64,000 nt of DNA from an uncultured Chloracidobacterium sp. (GTDB lineage Bacteria; Acidobacteriota; Blastocatellia; Pyrinomonadales; Pyrinomonadaceae): NCBI GenBank assembly GCA_936914845.1, contig CAKZGE010000009.1, positions 1 through 64,000 on the forward strand. Direction: 5' to 3'. Position numbers and translations under genes: made by a program. Numbering within the stretch: the stretch's first letter is position 1; each line of letters starts with the position of its first letter. Below, one piece after another: positions 1-7,778 of this stretch. The notes beneath the pieces are model-generated. The model was not told the DNA's origin and made no database searches. It worked only from the letters and a program-made list of their open reading frames with translations.

Positions 1-270
1 GCTGTTGTCGTTGGCGAACCGCTTCTTGCTGCCGCTGAGAATCTTGCTGGCGTTGAGCTTCCTGCCGCCGCCGCCAATCATCTTGCTGCTGCTGTTGTCG
101 TTGGCGAACCGCTTCTTGCTGCCGCTGAGAATCTTGCTGGCGTTGGGCTTCCTGCCGCCGCCGCCAATCATCTTGCTGTTGCTGTTGTCGTTGGCGGGTC
201 GCTTCTTGCTGTCGCTGAGAATCTTGCTGGCGTTGAGCTTCCTGCCGCCGCCGCCAATCGTCTTGCTGCG
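1..270 (-). repeat. three tandem 90-bp coding repeats
   Basis: Units begin at 1, 91 and 181, each with GCTGTTGTCGTTGGCG. They differ at only a few positions, and the period of exactly 90 bp keeps the reading frame (30 residues per unit). The array may continue beyond the left edge. Confidence 0.9.
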
Positions 271-436
271 GTCTAACCGTATCGGGCTTTCTTTGCTGAT
301 TGCCCGAGCGTTCCGTATCGTTGCCCTTGCCATCACGTCCAGGGCGCTGTGCAGCGGCATCCGACACAGAACCGAGCAGGAAAGCGGCGCTCAACCCTAT
401 GCCGAGAGCCAATGTTCTATTGATTTTTATGGTCAT
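1..436 (-). CDS. secreted Gln/Arg-rich repeat protein, 3' end outside window
   Basis: The minus strand reads open from an ATG at 436 to the left edge with no stop, so the C-terminus is missing. The first 30 residues form a signal peptide (basic start, hydrophobic core ALGIGLSAAFLLG, then an AAAQ cleavage region). Next come a short polar linker and tandem 30-residue units rich in Gln and Arg, each carrying a QDDWRRRQEAQ-type core. An AGGGG element lies about 9 nt before the ATG. The function is not recognised. A charged, probably helical or disordered repeat suggests a periplasmic or surface protein. The plus-strand open frame over the same bases is a shadow of this repeat. Confidence 0.7.
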   Translation of the reverse strand, partial: MTIKINRTLALGIGLSAAFLLGSVSDAAAQRPGRDGKGNDTERSGNQQRKPDTVRPQQDDWRRRQEAQRQQDSQRQQEATRQRQQQQQDDWRRRQEAQRQQDSQRQQEAVRQRQQQQQDDWRRRQEAQRQQDSQRQQEAVRQRQQ

Positions 437-620
437 TTTGATGTGCCCCTTAAATTGGTCTGATTTTACATTTGCAAAACCTGTCCTAATTCAAAAAGCA
501 ATCGGTGTGCCGCATAGAACAGGCCGCCCGGTTGTCGATCTGTGGCTTATCCATATCCCATTTGGTTGATCTGTGTCGGTGCATTGCACCAATACAAACA
601 CTATCTGTCGCGGACGCACG

Positions 621-1307
621 CTATAACTTAAAGAATTCGTAACGAATGTATATGATTATCGCCGAATTCGCGATCTCCGTTCTGATAGAACCGGCACGCA
701 CACGCATCTGGCCGCCATTTTGAACCGGGACGACAAATGACATTTTGTCGAGCCGCACCACTTCAAGCGGATTTATTTTACGATCGATCGAACCTTGCAC
801 CAGCTTGGCGACCACCGAACTGCCAACCCCGCCGGTCCCGCTGAGCACAACATTTAGAACACGAACACGGGCGATCAAGCGTTGGCCGCTTTCGTCAAAT
901 TCCAGATCAAGCGTTGATTCGGCATAACCCGAAAAGGGTACGCATCCGATCAGCGGAGGATTATAACTGCCCGTAAAAGCAAGCGGTAATAATATCTTTC
1001 CATCGCGAAACCTTACAGAGGTTCGCACGCCGCCCGATTCTCTAACCAGCTTTATGCTGTCCGAACACGGTCCGCTTGCGGCAAATGAGTTGGTCATGGG
1101 CTTTTTTTTTCCTCGAACGTCTTTGGTCGAGGCCAAAGGAAATTCCGGCGGTTCGGCACTTTGATAGATCCCATCCAACAGAGCATCAAAAAAACTCTCA
1201 TCCAGCGTGATCGCTACCTCGGCTCGCGGTGTCTGGGCGGCCGCGGAATGTATTCCGAACAGAACCGCCAAAACCACTGCGAAAAAAAGCTTTGAAATTT
1301 TGCACAT
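621..1307 (-). CDS. secreted protein of unknown function
   Basis: This is a 228-residue protein with a clear signal peptide (KISKLFFAVVLAVLFG, cleavage after SAAAQ). The mature part is beta-rich with two well separated cysteines (GPCSD and IGCVP). No family was recognised. The ATG at 1307 was chosen because it follows the stop of the kdsD-like gene by 4 nt and starts directly at the signal peptide; a longer reading would overlap that gene. It is probably cotranscribed with the isomerase, but nothing links the two functionally. Confidence 0.65.
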   Translation of the reverse strand: MCKISKLFFAVVLAVLFGIHSAAAQTPRAEVAITLDESFFDALLDGIYQSAEPPEFPLASTKDVRGKKKPMTNSFAASGPCSDSIKLVRESGGVRTSVRFRDGKILLPLAFTGSYNPPLIGCVPFSGYAESTLDLEFDESGQRLIARVRVLNVVLSGTGGVGSSVVAKLVQGSIDRKINPLEVVRLDKMSFVVPVQNGGQMRVRAGSIRTEIANSAIIIYIRYEFFKL

Positions 1308-1311
1308 AAAC

Positions 1312-2280
1312 TTATAACCCGCTGCGGACAATATCATGCAGCCGCAAAAGACCTATACATTTTCCCCCATCGTCCGTAACCGGGAGCACCGAAATTTGCG
1401 ACGGCCTGTCTTCCATCACCCGAAGGGCGTCAAAGGCAAGCGTTTCCGCCGTTGCCGCAATAGGGCCGCGAGTCATCATGTCCCGAGCGGAAAGGCCCCT
1501 AAGGTCTCCATCCGTCTGTCCTTCGATAGTTCGCCGAAGATCGCCGTCGGTTACGATGCCGATCAGAAGCCCGTCGCTGTCCACAACAGTTACCGCCCCA
1601 AGCCCGTTGCTGCTGATGGCTTTTACAACCTCTAACCAGCCGCGGTCGGCCGTTATGTTCGGGCTCGGATGCATGAGGTCGGCGGCGGTCATGGTCAACC
1701 GCTTTCCAAGTTGGCCGGCCGGGTGGTTGGCGGCGAAATCTTCCGGTGTTATCCCGCGGGATTCCATTAGTGCCATTGCGATCGCGTCACCGACCGCCAA
1801 GGCAACTGTCGTTGAAGTGGTCGGAGCGAGATTTAGCGGGCAAGCCTCTTTGTCAACCGCCGCATCAAGCACGATATGCGAATTGTTCGCCAATGTCGAT
1901 GAAACATTCCCGACGATGGCGATCAGTGTCACCTTACGCCGCTTGAGCGCCGGGAGTATGGCGAGCAGCTCTTCGGTCTCGCCCGAATTGCTGAGAGCCA
2001 ACACAACATCGCCCTCTGACACCAAGCCGAGACTGCCGTGCAATGCGTCAGAAGGGTGCAGGAACATTGCTACGGTACCCGTACTGGTCATCGTTTGTGC
2101 GATCTTCTGAGCGATCACACCGGATTTGCCGACGCCCATAACGACCGCTTTGCCGCGGCAGGCCTGAAGAGCCGCGATGGCCGCATCAACGCTTTGCTCG
2201 TCCAAACATTCTGCGGCTCGTTCGATGGCCGCCGCTTCCAGCCGAAGCAATTCGGCCACCTTTTCAGAATTTTTACTCAC
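1312..2280 (-). CDS. kdsD: arabinose-5-phosphate isomerase (KdsD/KpsF/GutQ family)
   Basis: This family converts ribulose-5-phosphate to arabinose-5-phosphate, the first step of CMP-Kdo synthesis for LPS or capsule. An N-terminal SIS domain carries the MGVGKSG sugar-phosphate loop, HPSDALHGSLG, and ALSNSGETEE. Two C-terminal CBS domains follow (DLMHPSP onward and DMMTRGP onward). The length is normal for the family. The GTG at 2280 (VSKNSEKV) is preferred, because the longer reading runs into the end of the neighbouring gene at 2288. The genes on both sides read the same way with short gaps, so an operon is likely. This looks like core-genome content outside the island. Confidence 0.88.
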   Translation of the reverse strand: MSKNSEKVAELLRLEAAAIERAAECLDEQSVDAAIAALQACRGKAVVMGVGKSGVIAQKIAQTMTSTGTVAMFLHPSDALHGSLGLVSEGDVVLALSNSGETEELLAILPALKRRKVTLIAIVGNVSSTLANNSHIVLDAAVDKEACPLNLAPTTSTTVALAVGDAIAMALMESRGITPEDFAANHPAGQLGKRLTMTAADLMHPSPNITADRGWLEVVKAISSNGLGAVTVVDSDGLLIGIVTDGDLRRTIEGQTDGDLRGLSARDMMTRGPIAATAETLAFDALRVMEDRPSQISVLPVTDDGGKCIGLLRLHDIVRSGL

Positions 2281-2287
2281 TTTTTGA

Positions 2288-3133
2288 TCATTTTTTCGCC
2301 GGCAGCGGCAAGAAGGCATCCACGGCGATCTTCCATTTTCCGCCGTTCAATTTCCAGATCTGAACAAAATTCCCGCGTCCGACCTCGTTTCCGGACTTGT
2401 CCGTCAAACGATAGCTTTGCGTTACCCATGCCACATCCCCGGCTTCCAAAAAGGATTTTCTCTTTGCAAAGCTGACCTTCTGTTTTTGTTCTTTTAAATA
2501 TTTTACGATGGCTTTTTTGCCCCAAAAAGGTTCGCTGCCTTCCCGCAGCATGACCGCGTCGTCGGCCAAATATGCGCTATATGCCTTTTCCGCGGGGTAA
2601 CCGGCGGCCATTTCATAGAAACCGACGGAAGAATCCGATGCCGCCGCATTCCGGTCGCTTTTGGATGAGGCGGCCGCAGGCGAACGCCAATCCTTACCGC
2701 CGGCCGGCTTCTTATTGTGCGTAATGCCGGTGTCCAGAACTGCCCTGTATTCTCCGTCAGGCTGACGGGCCCAGATCGTTAGGTAATTTCCATAATGGGC
2801 GTTCGGGTCATCCTTTCCTTTTGCACGGTAGATCGAATTGCCGACGCTATAGGCGAAAATGCCGTTGGAAGAGACGTCTATCCACATCGGATCCCAATTC
2901 AAAGCCTCCGTCGAACCCTGTTTTTTCCAGAATTCGTGTCCGTTTACCGGCTCCGGCATGAACATGGTCGCATTTGGGGTCAGAAAATGAAGAAAAGCCG
3001 GGGCAACGCCTTTTTCGCCCGCCATTTTCTCAAAGGCACGCTCGGTTTCGTAGATCTTCGCTTTGAGATCTTGCGCCTGTACCGGCACACCAAGCAGAAC
3101 AGCGAACACGATCAAAATAAGACATCTTTTCAT
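2288..3133 (-). CDS. secreted tandem NTF2/SnoaL-like (DUF4440-type) protein
   Basis: A signal peptide (CLILIVFAVLLGVPVQAQ) is followed by two NTF2-like halves of about 125 residues. The first includes IYETERAFEKMAGEKG and a WARQPDGEYRAVLD strand. The second begins near residue 160 (SVGFYEMAAGYPAEKAY) and ends with the family-typical IWKLNGGKWKIAVD. Such folds bind small ligands or act as enzymes of varied function; no catalytic residues can be assigned here. The ATG at 3133 (MKRCL) opens directly into the signal peptide. It is the last gene before the change of character near 3160. Confidence 0.7.
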   Translation of the reverse strand: MKRCLILIVFAVLLGVPVQAQDLKAKIYETERAFEKMAGEKGVAPAFLHFLTPNATMFMPEPVNGHEFWKKQGSTEALNWDPMWIDVSSNGIFAYSVGNSIYRAKGKDDPNAHYGNYLTIWARQPDGEYRAVLDTGITHNKKPAGGKDWRSPAAASSKSDRNAAASDSSVGFYEMAAGYPAEKAYSAYLADDAVMLREGSEPFWGKKAIVKYLKEQKQKVSFAKRKSFLEAGDVAWVTQSYRLTDKSGNEVGRGNFVQIWKLNGGKWKIAVDAFLPLPAKK

Positions 3134-3210
3134 ATTGCCGGATTTTAACACAGCCGCTCAAAAGGTTCATATTCAGCAAAAACCTCGCCTGCCTTCTTTT
3201 CCCCGTTTTG

Positions 3211-3345
3211 ATGTGCGGTTGCGATGACGTGAAAGAGTGTCATCGTTCGGTTATCGCGGAGGAACTCAGGCGAAAGGGATTTAACGCTGAAGAATTGAAA
3301 AATTGGAAATCAGACAAAACAACTTTTACGGAATTTAATAAATGA
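3211..3345 (+). pseudogene. C-terminal remnant of a DUF488-family protein
   Basis: From the ATG at 3211 the sequence encodes 44 residues beginning MCGCDDVKECHRSVIAEELR. This matches the C-terminal hallmark of DUF488 proteins (a Cys-containing strand, then CHR and an AEEL helix). The roughly 100 upstream residues of a normal family member are absent. The frame stays open upstream (FSKNLACLLFPVL) but has no recognisable start or domain. Its TGA overlaps the ATG of the next gene (ATGA). The truncation coincides with the change in sequence character and probably marks an insertion or deletion junction. It could still be translated as a small peptide. Confidence 0.6.
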
Positions 3346-3656
3346 TTACATCACTGGATGAAAAAAAGGATTTGCTTTGCCAAGCAATCACCGATAAACA
3401 TCTCGTCCAATTCAAATACGACGGTCGTTCGCGCATCGTCGAGCCTTTTTGCTGCGGAATCAGTACTGCGGGAAATTACGTTTTGCGAGGTTTTCAGATT
3501 CGAGGCTCCGACAAGACGAAGCCGCTCTGCTGGAGATTGTATGAGTTATCTGAAATCTCACAAATGAATGTCACGCAACACAGCTTTAAAGGAAAACGTC
3601 CAGATTATAATCCGAAAGATCCGACAATTACAGAAATCTTTTGCCGCATTGTCTAA
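3342..3656 (+). CDS. small stand-alone WYL-like domain protein
   Basis: The 104-residue protein has the start of a WYL domain: a helix (LLCQAITDKHLVQFKYDG), then the typical R-VEP turn and a strand leading to an RGFQI segment. WYL domains bind ligands or nucleic acids and often control defence and stress genes, usually behind an HTH domain. No HTH is present here. Its ATG overlaps the stop of the DUF488 remnant, which points to translational coupling. It reads towards the recombinase gene, which lies convergent 13 bp away. Confidence 0.55.
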   Translation: MITSLDEKKDLLCQAITDKHLVQFKYDGRSRIVEPFCCGISTAGNYVLRGFQIRGSDKTKPLCWRLYELSEISQMNVTQHSFKGKRPDYNPKDPTITEIFCRIV

Positions 3657-3669
3657 CTTCAATCAAGCT

Positions 3670-4602
3670 TCAAATTCTTATTTTTAGCCCAAGATGATCG
3701 CAGGGCGCGTCGGACAAATCCTGCTCGACTCCGAGATATTTTTCCGTCGTTTGAATCGAATCGTGTCCCAAAGATAATTGAATCTGGTCAATCGGCGAAC
3801 CGCCTTTATGAGCGAGTTTGGCGAATGTCCTTCTGAGGTCATGCGGCGCGATGCCTTGCTTTTCTAATTTTTTCGCATAGCCGACGACGATGTTATAGAT
3901 CGCCTGCTCGGTAAAACCTTCGCCCATCACGTTGCCGCCTTTGTTCACCCGGCGGAAAATAAAGCCGCTCTCAATCCGCGCCGCATAAGTCCAAGAGTCA
4001 ATCGTCGCCTTCGCCCAAGAAGGCATCGGCACAGTTCGCATCTTGTCGCGTTTTCCCACAATATCAACAATCACCCAACGTCCTTCGCGCTGCTGAATGT
4101 GCGAAACGGAAAGAATCGCCGCTTCCGCTCGTCGTAATCCGCAACCGATTAGGACTGCCAACAACGCTCGGTCGCGCACGCCTTTCAGAGTTTTGATGTC
4201 GGGAGCGTTTAGCCACATTTGCCCTTCTTCTTTTGTCAGCCAGTTGCCGGTGCGCCGCCCACGAAACGGCACGCCTTTGACGGCGCGAATGCCGTTGGCA
4301 ATTTTCGAGTCAATCAAGTTGTTGTCTTCAGCTTCGGACGCGAGCTTTCTAACGGCGGAAAGTTTTTGATTGATGCTGGCGGACGACGCGCCGGCATCGC
4401 GCAAAGTTTTGACGTATCTATTTATCAGAGCCTTATTCAGCTCCGGTCGGTTTTCGGCGGCGTGCCAGAAGAAAAATTCTTCCAAATTTCTCTGATATGC
4501 GCGGCGCGAGTTTTCGGACGGGAGCGCGTCGAGAACTAAATTAATGATTTGCTTTTCCGCAGCGGAAAGTTTCGGTTTAACTAAGGTGATTTTATTTTCC
4601 AT
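3670..4602 (-). CDS. tyrosine recombinase/integrase (XerC/D-like)
   Basis: This 310-residue tyrosine recombinase has a SAM-like N-terminal core-binding domain (about residues 15-100) and a catalytic domain. The pentad is visible: R157 in GCGLRRAE, H254-x-x-R257 in HDLRRTF, H280 in LGHDSIQTTEKYLG, and the nucleophile Y289. It would catalyse site-specific strand exchange. Its position beside the truncated DUF488 gene at the left boundary makes it a candidate integrase of the island. No flanking att repeats or tRNA were identified. Xer-like housekeeping proteins are an alternative, but the context argues for a mobile element. Confidence 0.85.
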   Translation of the reverse strand: MENKITLVKPKLSAAEKQIINLVLDALPSENSRRAYQRNLEEFFFWHAAENRPELNKALINRYVKTLRDAGASSASINQKLSAVRKLASEAEDNNLIDSKIANGIRAVKGVPFRGRRTGNWLTKEEGQMWLNAPDIKTLKGVRDRALLAVLIGCGLRRAEAAILSVSHIQQREGRWVIVDIVGKRDKMRTVPMPSWAKATIDSWTYAARIESGFIFRRVNKGGNVMGEGFTEQAIYNIVVGYAKKLEKQGIAPHDLRRTFAKLAHKGGSPIDQIQLSLGHDSIQTTEKYLGVEQDLSDAPCDHLGLKIRI

Positions 4603-4640
4603 AAATCCAAGCTAAATTTTCCAGGCAACAGGTAGTGGAT

Positions 4641-5729
4641 TTAGATCAATCTTTTCGTCAGTTCTTTTCGCTCTGCTTCGTCGAGTCGCGGAAATAAATT
4701 TTCATCGAAGATGTAGGTCGCATCCAGTCCCGACGATTTATTGAATTCAATTTTGTGAAACTCAAAACCGCACCAGAGCAGGGCGATTGCCTGATCAAAA
4801 GTGCAGAAAGCGAAAGACTCGAATTCCGGCAGGCGCGAAAGCGCGATTGCTCCCAAAAACAATCGCAGACCGCCGAGGTCGGCGAGCGCGTTGTAAGCGT
4901 TTTCCTCACTGTAGCCGACGCGCGGTTTGATAACCTTTCTCGCCGTCGCGTAACCCGAACGACCATCGTCGTAAAGACAGGACAAAAGCGACAGAACCGC
5001 CAAAGACGATTTTGGCTGCACGCCCAAATCCCTGGCGGTCTTAAGAATTTCGGTTTCGGTTTCTAAAAGTTTGGCGGTCGGAACGCCGTCGGCGACGAGC
5101 GGCGCGGCATTGATTAAAAATTCCATTTCCTTTTCGTCGCGCTTGGCGAGGTCTGCCAGCAGATCGTAAGCGGCGCGAAAATGCTCGTCTTGAAACTCGA
5201 TGACGTTGGCGTGCGGAAGATTCTCTTTAATTATTCTCGTCGCTTCCGCGTATGACTGCTCAAACTCTTCAAAAGTCGGAGTTCGGCGCCGGTTACCTTC
5301 AAAGGCGTAAGGCAGCGGGTTGATTAGCAATTTCGGATTCGTCACCAGCTTAAACCACCAGCCCGCCGCCTGCACGGGAGCGACCGCGTTTCCTTTGGCA
5401 ATCTCCGCCAGATAGCCGATGACGTTGCTGTCGGCGAGCAGATTCGGCGGATTCACAAACGGCGGCGGCAGCCATCCGCCGTCAACCAAACCGTAAACCC
5501 GCAGGGGCTCGCGGAAATTAATTGCAAACGAGGCTCTATTTTTATTTTCGACGGTTTTAACACCGTCTCGCTCGACTTCAACGGATTCTACGTCGCAATT
5601 AAAATGATACGTCTTATCTTTTTTAACGAGCGCGGAGAGCAAGTCGCCGTATTTGAGAACGTCGAACCTTTTCGGAACGAACTGATAAATTTCTCCGGTC
5701 GGATTTCTTATTTTCATTACTAAGTTCAT
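4641..5729 (-). CDS. hypothetical protein, 362 residues
   Basis: No family was recognised with confidence. The N-terminal 90 residues look beta-rich. A segment LLADSNVIGYLAEIAKGN resembles the opening of a PIN-like fold (a D before NVIGYL). The central part is helical with many acidic residues. A stretch near AFCTFDQAIALLW could hold a second acidic position. If it is PIN-like it could be a nuclease toxin, but no cognate antitoxin is seen. It lies between the recombinase and a low-GC intergenic stretch and is probably transcribed from there. Confidence 0.55.
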   Translation of the reverse strand: MNLVMKIRNPTGEIYQFVPKRFDVLKYGDLLSALVKKDKTYHFNCDVESVEVERDGVKTVENKNRASFAINFREPLRVYGLVDGGWLPPPFVNPPNLLADSNVIGYLAEIAKGNAVAPVQAAGWWFKLVTNPKLLINPLPYAFEGNRRRTPTFEEFEQSYAEATRIIKENLPHANVIEFQDEHFRAAYDLLADLAKRDEKEMEFLINAAPLVADGVPTAKLLETETEILKTARDLGVQPKSSLAVLSLLSCLYDDGRSGYATARKVIKPRVGYSEENAYNALADLGGLRLFLGAIALSRLPEFESFAFCTFDQAIALLWCGFEFHKIEFNKSSGLDATYIFDENLFPRLDEAERKELTKRLI

Positions 5730-5755
5730 AAACGGTTATTTACGAGGTCAGAAAT

Positions 5756-5953
5756 TTATTTTCGGCTTAGCATTATTATAAAATTAACACGACCGACTTC
5801 CCTTGTAAATACATTTCGATAACCCGTATTATCATAAGTTATTTTCATAAGACGGAAATTTGATTTGAAGTGCAAAAATTCGTCGAGAGTCATAGGATTT
5901 TCCAAATAGAAGTTTGACAATAAGAGCATTGTCGTAGTAACGATAAAGTTCAA
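5756..5953 (-). CDS. doubtful small ORF in AT-rich intergenic DNA
   Basis: The 65-codon frame MNFIVTTT... lies in DNA clearly richer in A and T than its neighbours, between two oppositely oriented genes. No ribosome binding site is evident and no family was recognised. The region more plausibly holds the divergent promoters of the genes at 5729 and 5992; a TTGACA hexamer on the plus strand is at 5914-5919. Confidence 0.2.
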   Translation of the reverse strand: MNFIVTTTMLLLSNFYLENPMTLDEFLHFKSNFRLMKITYDNTGYRNVFTREVGRVNFIIMLSRK

Positions 5954-5991
5954 TTCCAGTTGTCAAATAAATTTTTTAGGAGTCGTTAAAA

Positions 5992-6804
5992 ATGAGCGAT
6001 GTCAAAATGCCTGATAAGTTAGTGTCGTGGATGGAAAGCGTGATGTGGGGCGAACATCACGACCAATGGCATTTTGAAAGACGTTGGGATTTTTGGCATT
6101 ACTTTGCCGAACACGGCGATGCCGATATGCAGCAGACGGCGAAAGAATTAATCGAATACGCGGAGAGTCAACACTGGAAGCGTGCCGAATTGCAGGAAGG
6201 CGCGGCTGGCAACGGGATGGACTTTTTGATGATGCACCGGGCGATGCTGCATTTGATTCAAGAGAAATTTCCAGAACATCAAAAATTGATTCGCGGTTGG
6301 CAAACTCCGCCGACCGATCCGAACGACCAAAACGATCCCGTTCCTGGCGGTGCAACTTTCGATGCGGCGAAAGCTGAAGGCATCAAAGTTATCGAAAACA
6401 ATTTCACCGACTTTGCGAGCGATGACGCTTACGGATTATTTATCGAAACTAACATCCACCCGCTGCCTGATAATCCCGCCAACCGCGACCCTGACGGAAG
6501 GCTCGGCGTTCACAATTATCTGCATAATAGATGGACTGACCCGGCAAGCCCGATAAATTTGGGCGATCCGAAAGTCAACATTTTCAACGAGCGTTTTTGG
6601 AAACTGCACGGCTGGATTGACCATCAGTGGACTCGCTTCCGAAAAGCGAAAGAGTTATCCGATACCGACCCGGCGTATTTGAGTTTGCTGGCGCAATACA
6701 AACATATGATGAGCGGTCATATGCACCCGATGTTCGACGAGTTGAAAGAAAAGACGGGCGCGGTCAAGCGTCCCGCCGCATTCAGTCGTTTTTTTGAGTT
6801 TTAA
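5992..6804 (+). CDS. tyrosinase-like dicopper protein
   Basis: The 270-residue protein has both halves of a tyrosinase-type dicopper centre in outline. FLMMHRAML (H82) matches the CuA FLxWHRxxL element. HNYLH (H174, H178) followed by FWKLHGWIDHQW (H206, D210) matches the CuB HNxxH...FxxHHxxxDxxW element. Tyrosinases oxidise phenols to quinones. There is no signal peptide. An AGGAG element sits 9 nt before the ATG. It stands alone on the plus strand, convergent with the CBASS operon, so its role in the region is unclear; copper dependence would fit the metal genes further right. The activity is inferred from motifs only. Confidence 0.55.
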   Translation: MSDVKMPDKLVSWMESVMWGEHHDQWHFERRWDFWHYFAEHGDADMQQTAKELIEYAESQHWKRAELQEGAAGNGMDFLMMHRAMLHLIQEKFPEHQKLIRGWQTPPTDPNDQNDPVPGGATFDAAKAEGIKVIENNFTDFASDDAYGLFIETNIHPLPDNPANRDPDGRLGVHNYLHNRWTDPASPINLGDPKVNIFNERFWKLHGWIDHQWTRFRKAKELSDTDPAYLSLLAQYKHMMSGHMHPMFDELKEKTGAVKRPAAFSRFFEF

Positions 6805-6823
6805 AATACGTTCGGGTCTCAAA

Positions 6824-7765
6824 TTATTTTATTTCAATTTCCACTCGGTCCCGTTTGATTTCGCCGAGCGCGGAATTTTTCTTGATCATATCTTTAACCA
6901 AATCAAAATCCGGCTGCTCGCAGTAGATTTGTCGTTCGCTGTCGAGGACTTGAAGACTGTTGTAATACTTTACGTTTTCCGCATCCAAGTTGCGGCTTTT
7001 ACCGTCGAAGGAATTTTCGTGAAAGCCGTAGAATGCACGGTCGGCGATGGTTAAAATGCGAGTTGACGAAAGCGGAAAAGCGATTTCGACTCCGGGCGAC
7101 GCGATGCCGACGGCGGGCAGATAATCTTTTAGCGGGCTGTGTATCACGACCGGATCGTCGGAAGTGTATAAAGGTTTTCCGGTGTCATTGATTCCGATTA
7201 TCCAAATATGATTTCGCAAGGCTGCGGCGTATTCTTCGATTTTATCGAAATCGAAAATGAGCTTGCTTTGCAGTAAGCCTGCCGCTTTGTCCTTGAATTC
7301 AATTTTCGGCGCGTATTTTAACGCCTCCTCGCCGAACTTTTCTTTAATCGCCTCGTTCGTAATGGCTCGCGCCAATTTTTCAGCCGTTTCGACAATCAAA
7401 TTTCTATAAGCTCTCGTTCTTAATAATTGAATCGTCAAAAAGACGGAAAGATTTTCTCGCACCTCGGCAGGAATATTTGCGGTCGCCGGCAAATCAATCA
7501 AAGTTTGAATGTTTTGATTAAAGCGGCTTTCAATTTTTTGGAATGCCTTTTCTACAATTAAGGGGTCATCAATCGTAACGGACGGGTCTGACGACTCCAT
7601 TCCTTCCGGCAATCGGTAAAAATGTGATTCCTGCGCGACATCGAGAATGCCGTTGAGAAATTCATTTCCAAGTACCTTATCGTAAACGTGAATTTGTCTT
7701 CCGTTTGGTGAAAAGCGTCGTAAGTATGACTGCTGAACGTAATGTTGTTTTTTATGTTGTCCCAT
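6824..7765 (-). CDS. DUF4238 family protein, last gene of the CBASS operon
   Basis: The 313-residue protein opens with the DUF4238 hallmark HKKQHYVQQSYLRRFS, followed by a helical body with ETAEKLARAITNE and a strand-rich part with IIGINDTGKPLYTSDDPVV. The biochemical function of the family is not established. It follows cap4 by 13 nt on the same strand and so is probably cotranscribed with the CBASS genes. It may be an additional effector, a regulator or a passenger. Confidence 0.7.
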   Translation of the reverse strand: MGQHKKQHYVQQSYLRRFSPNGRQIHVYDKVLGNEFLNGILDVAQESHFYRLPEGMESSDPSVTIDDPLIVEKAFQKIESRFNQNIQTLIDLPATANIPAEVRENLSVFLTIQLLRTRAYRNLIVETAEKLARAITNEAIKEKFGEEALKYAPKIEFKDKAAGLLQSKLIFDFDKIEEYAAALRNHIWIIGINDTGKPLYTSDDPVVIHSPLKDYLPAVGIASPGVEIAFPLSSTRILTIADRAFYGFHENSFDGKSRNLDAENVKYYNSLQVLDSERQIYCEQPDFDLVKDMIKKNSALGEIKRDRVEIEIK

Positions 7766-7778
7766 AACTACTTGATTT

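Noticed and set aside
1..270. Possible CRISPR or other noncoding repeat array
   Set aside because: The repeats are directly adjacent 90-bp units without spacers and keep a coding frame.
5..463. Open frame on the plus strand with Leu-rich repeats
   Set aside because: It mirrors the Gln/Arg repeats of the minus-strand gene, which has a signal peptide and ribosome binding site. The plus frame has neither.
437..620. Search for a tRNA or small RNA in the left intergenic gap (GGTGCATTGCACC palindrome at about 575)
   Set aside because: No cloverleaf could be drawn, and the short palindrome alone is not evidence of a gene.
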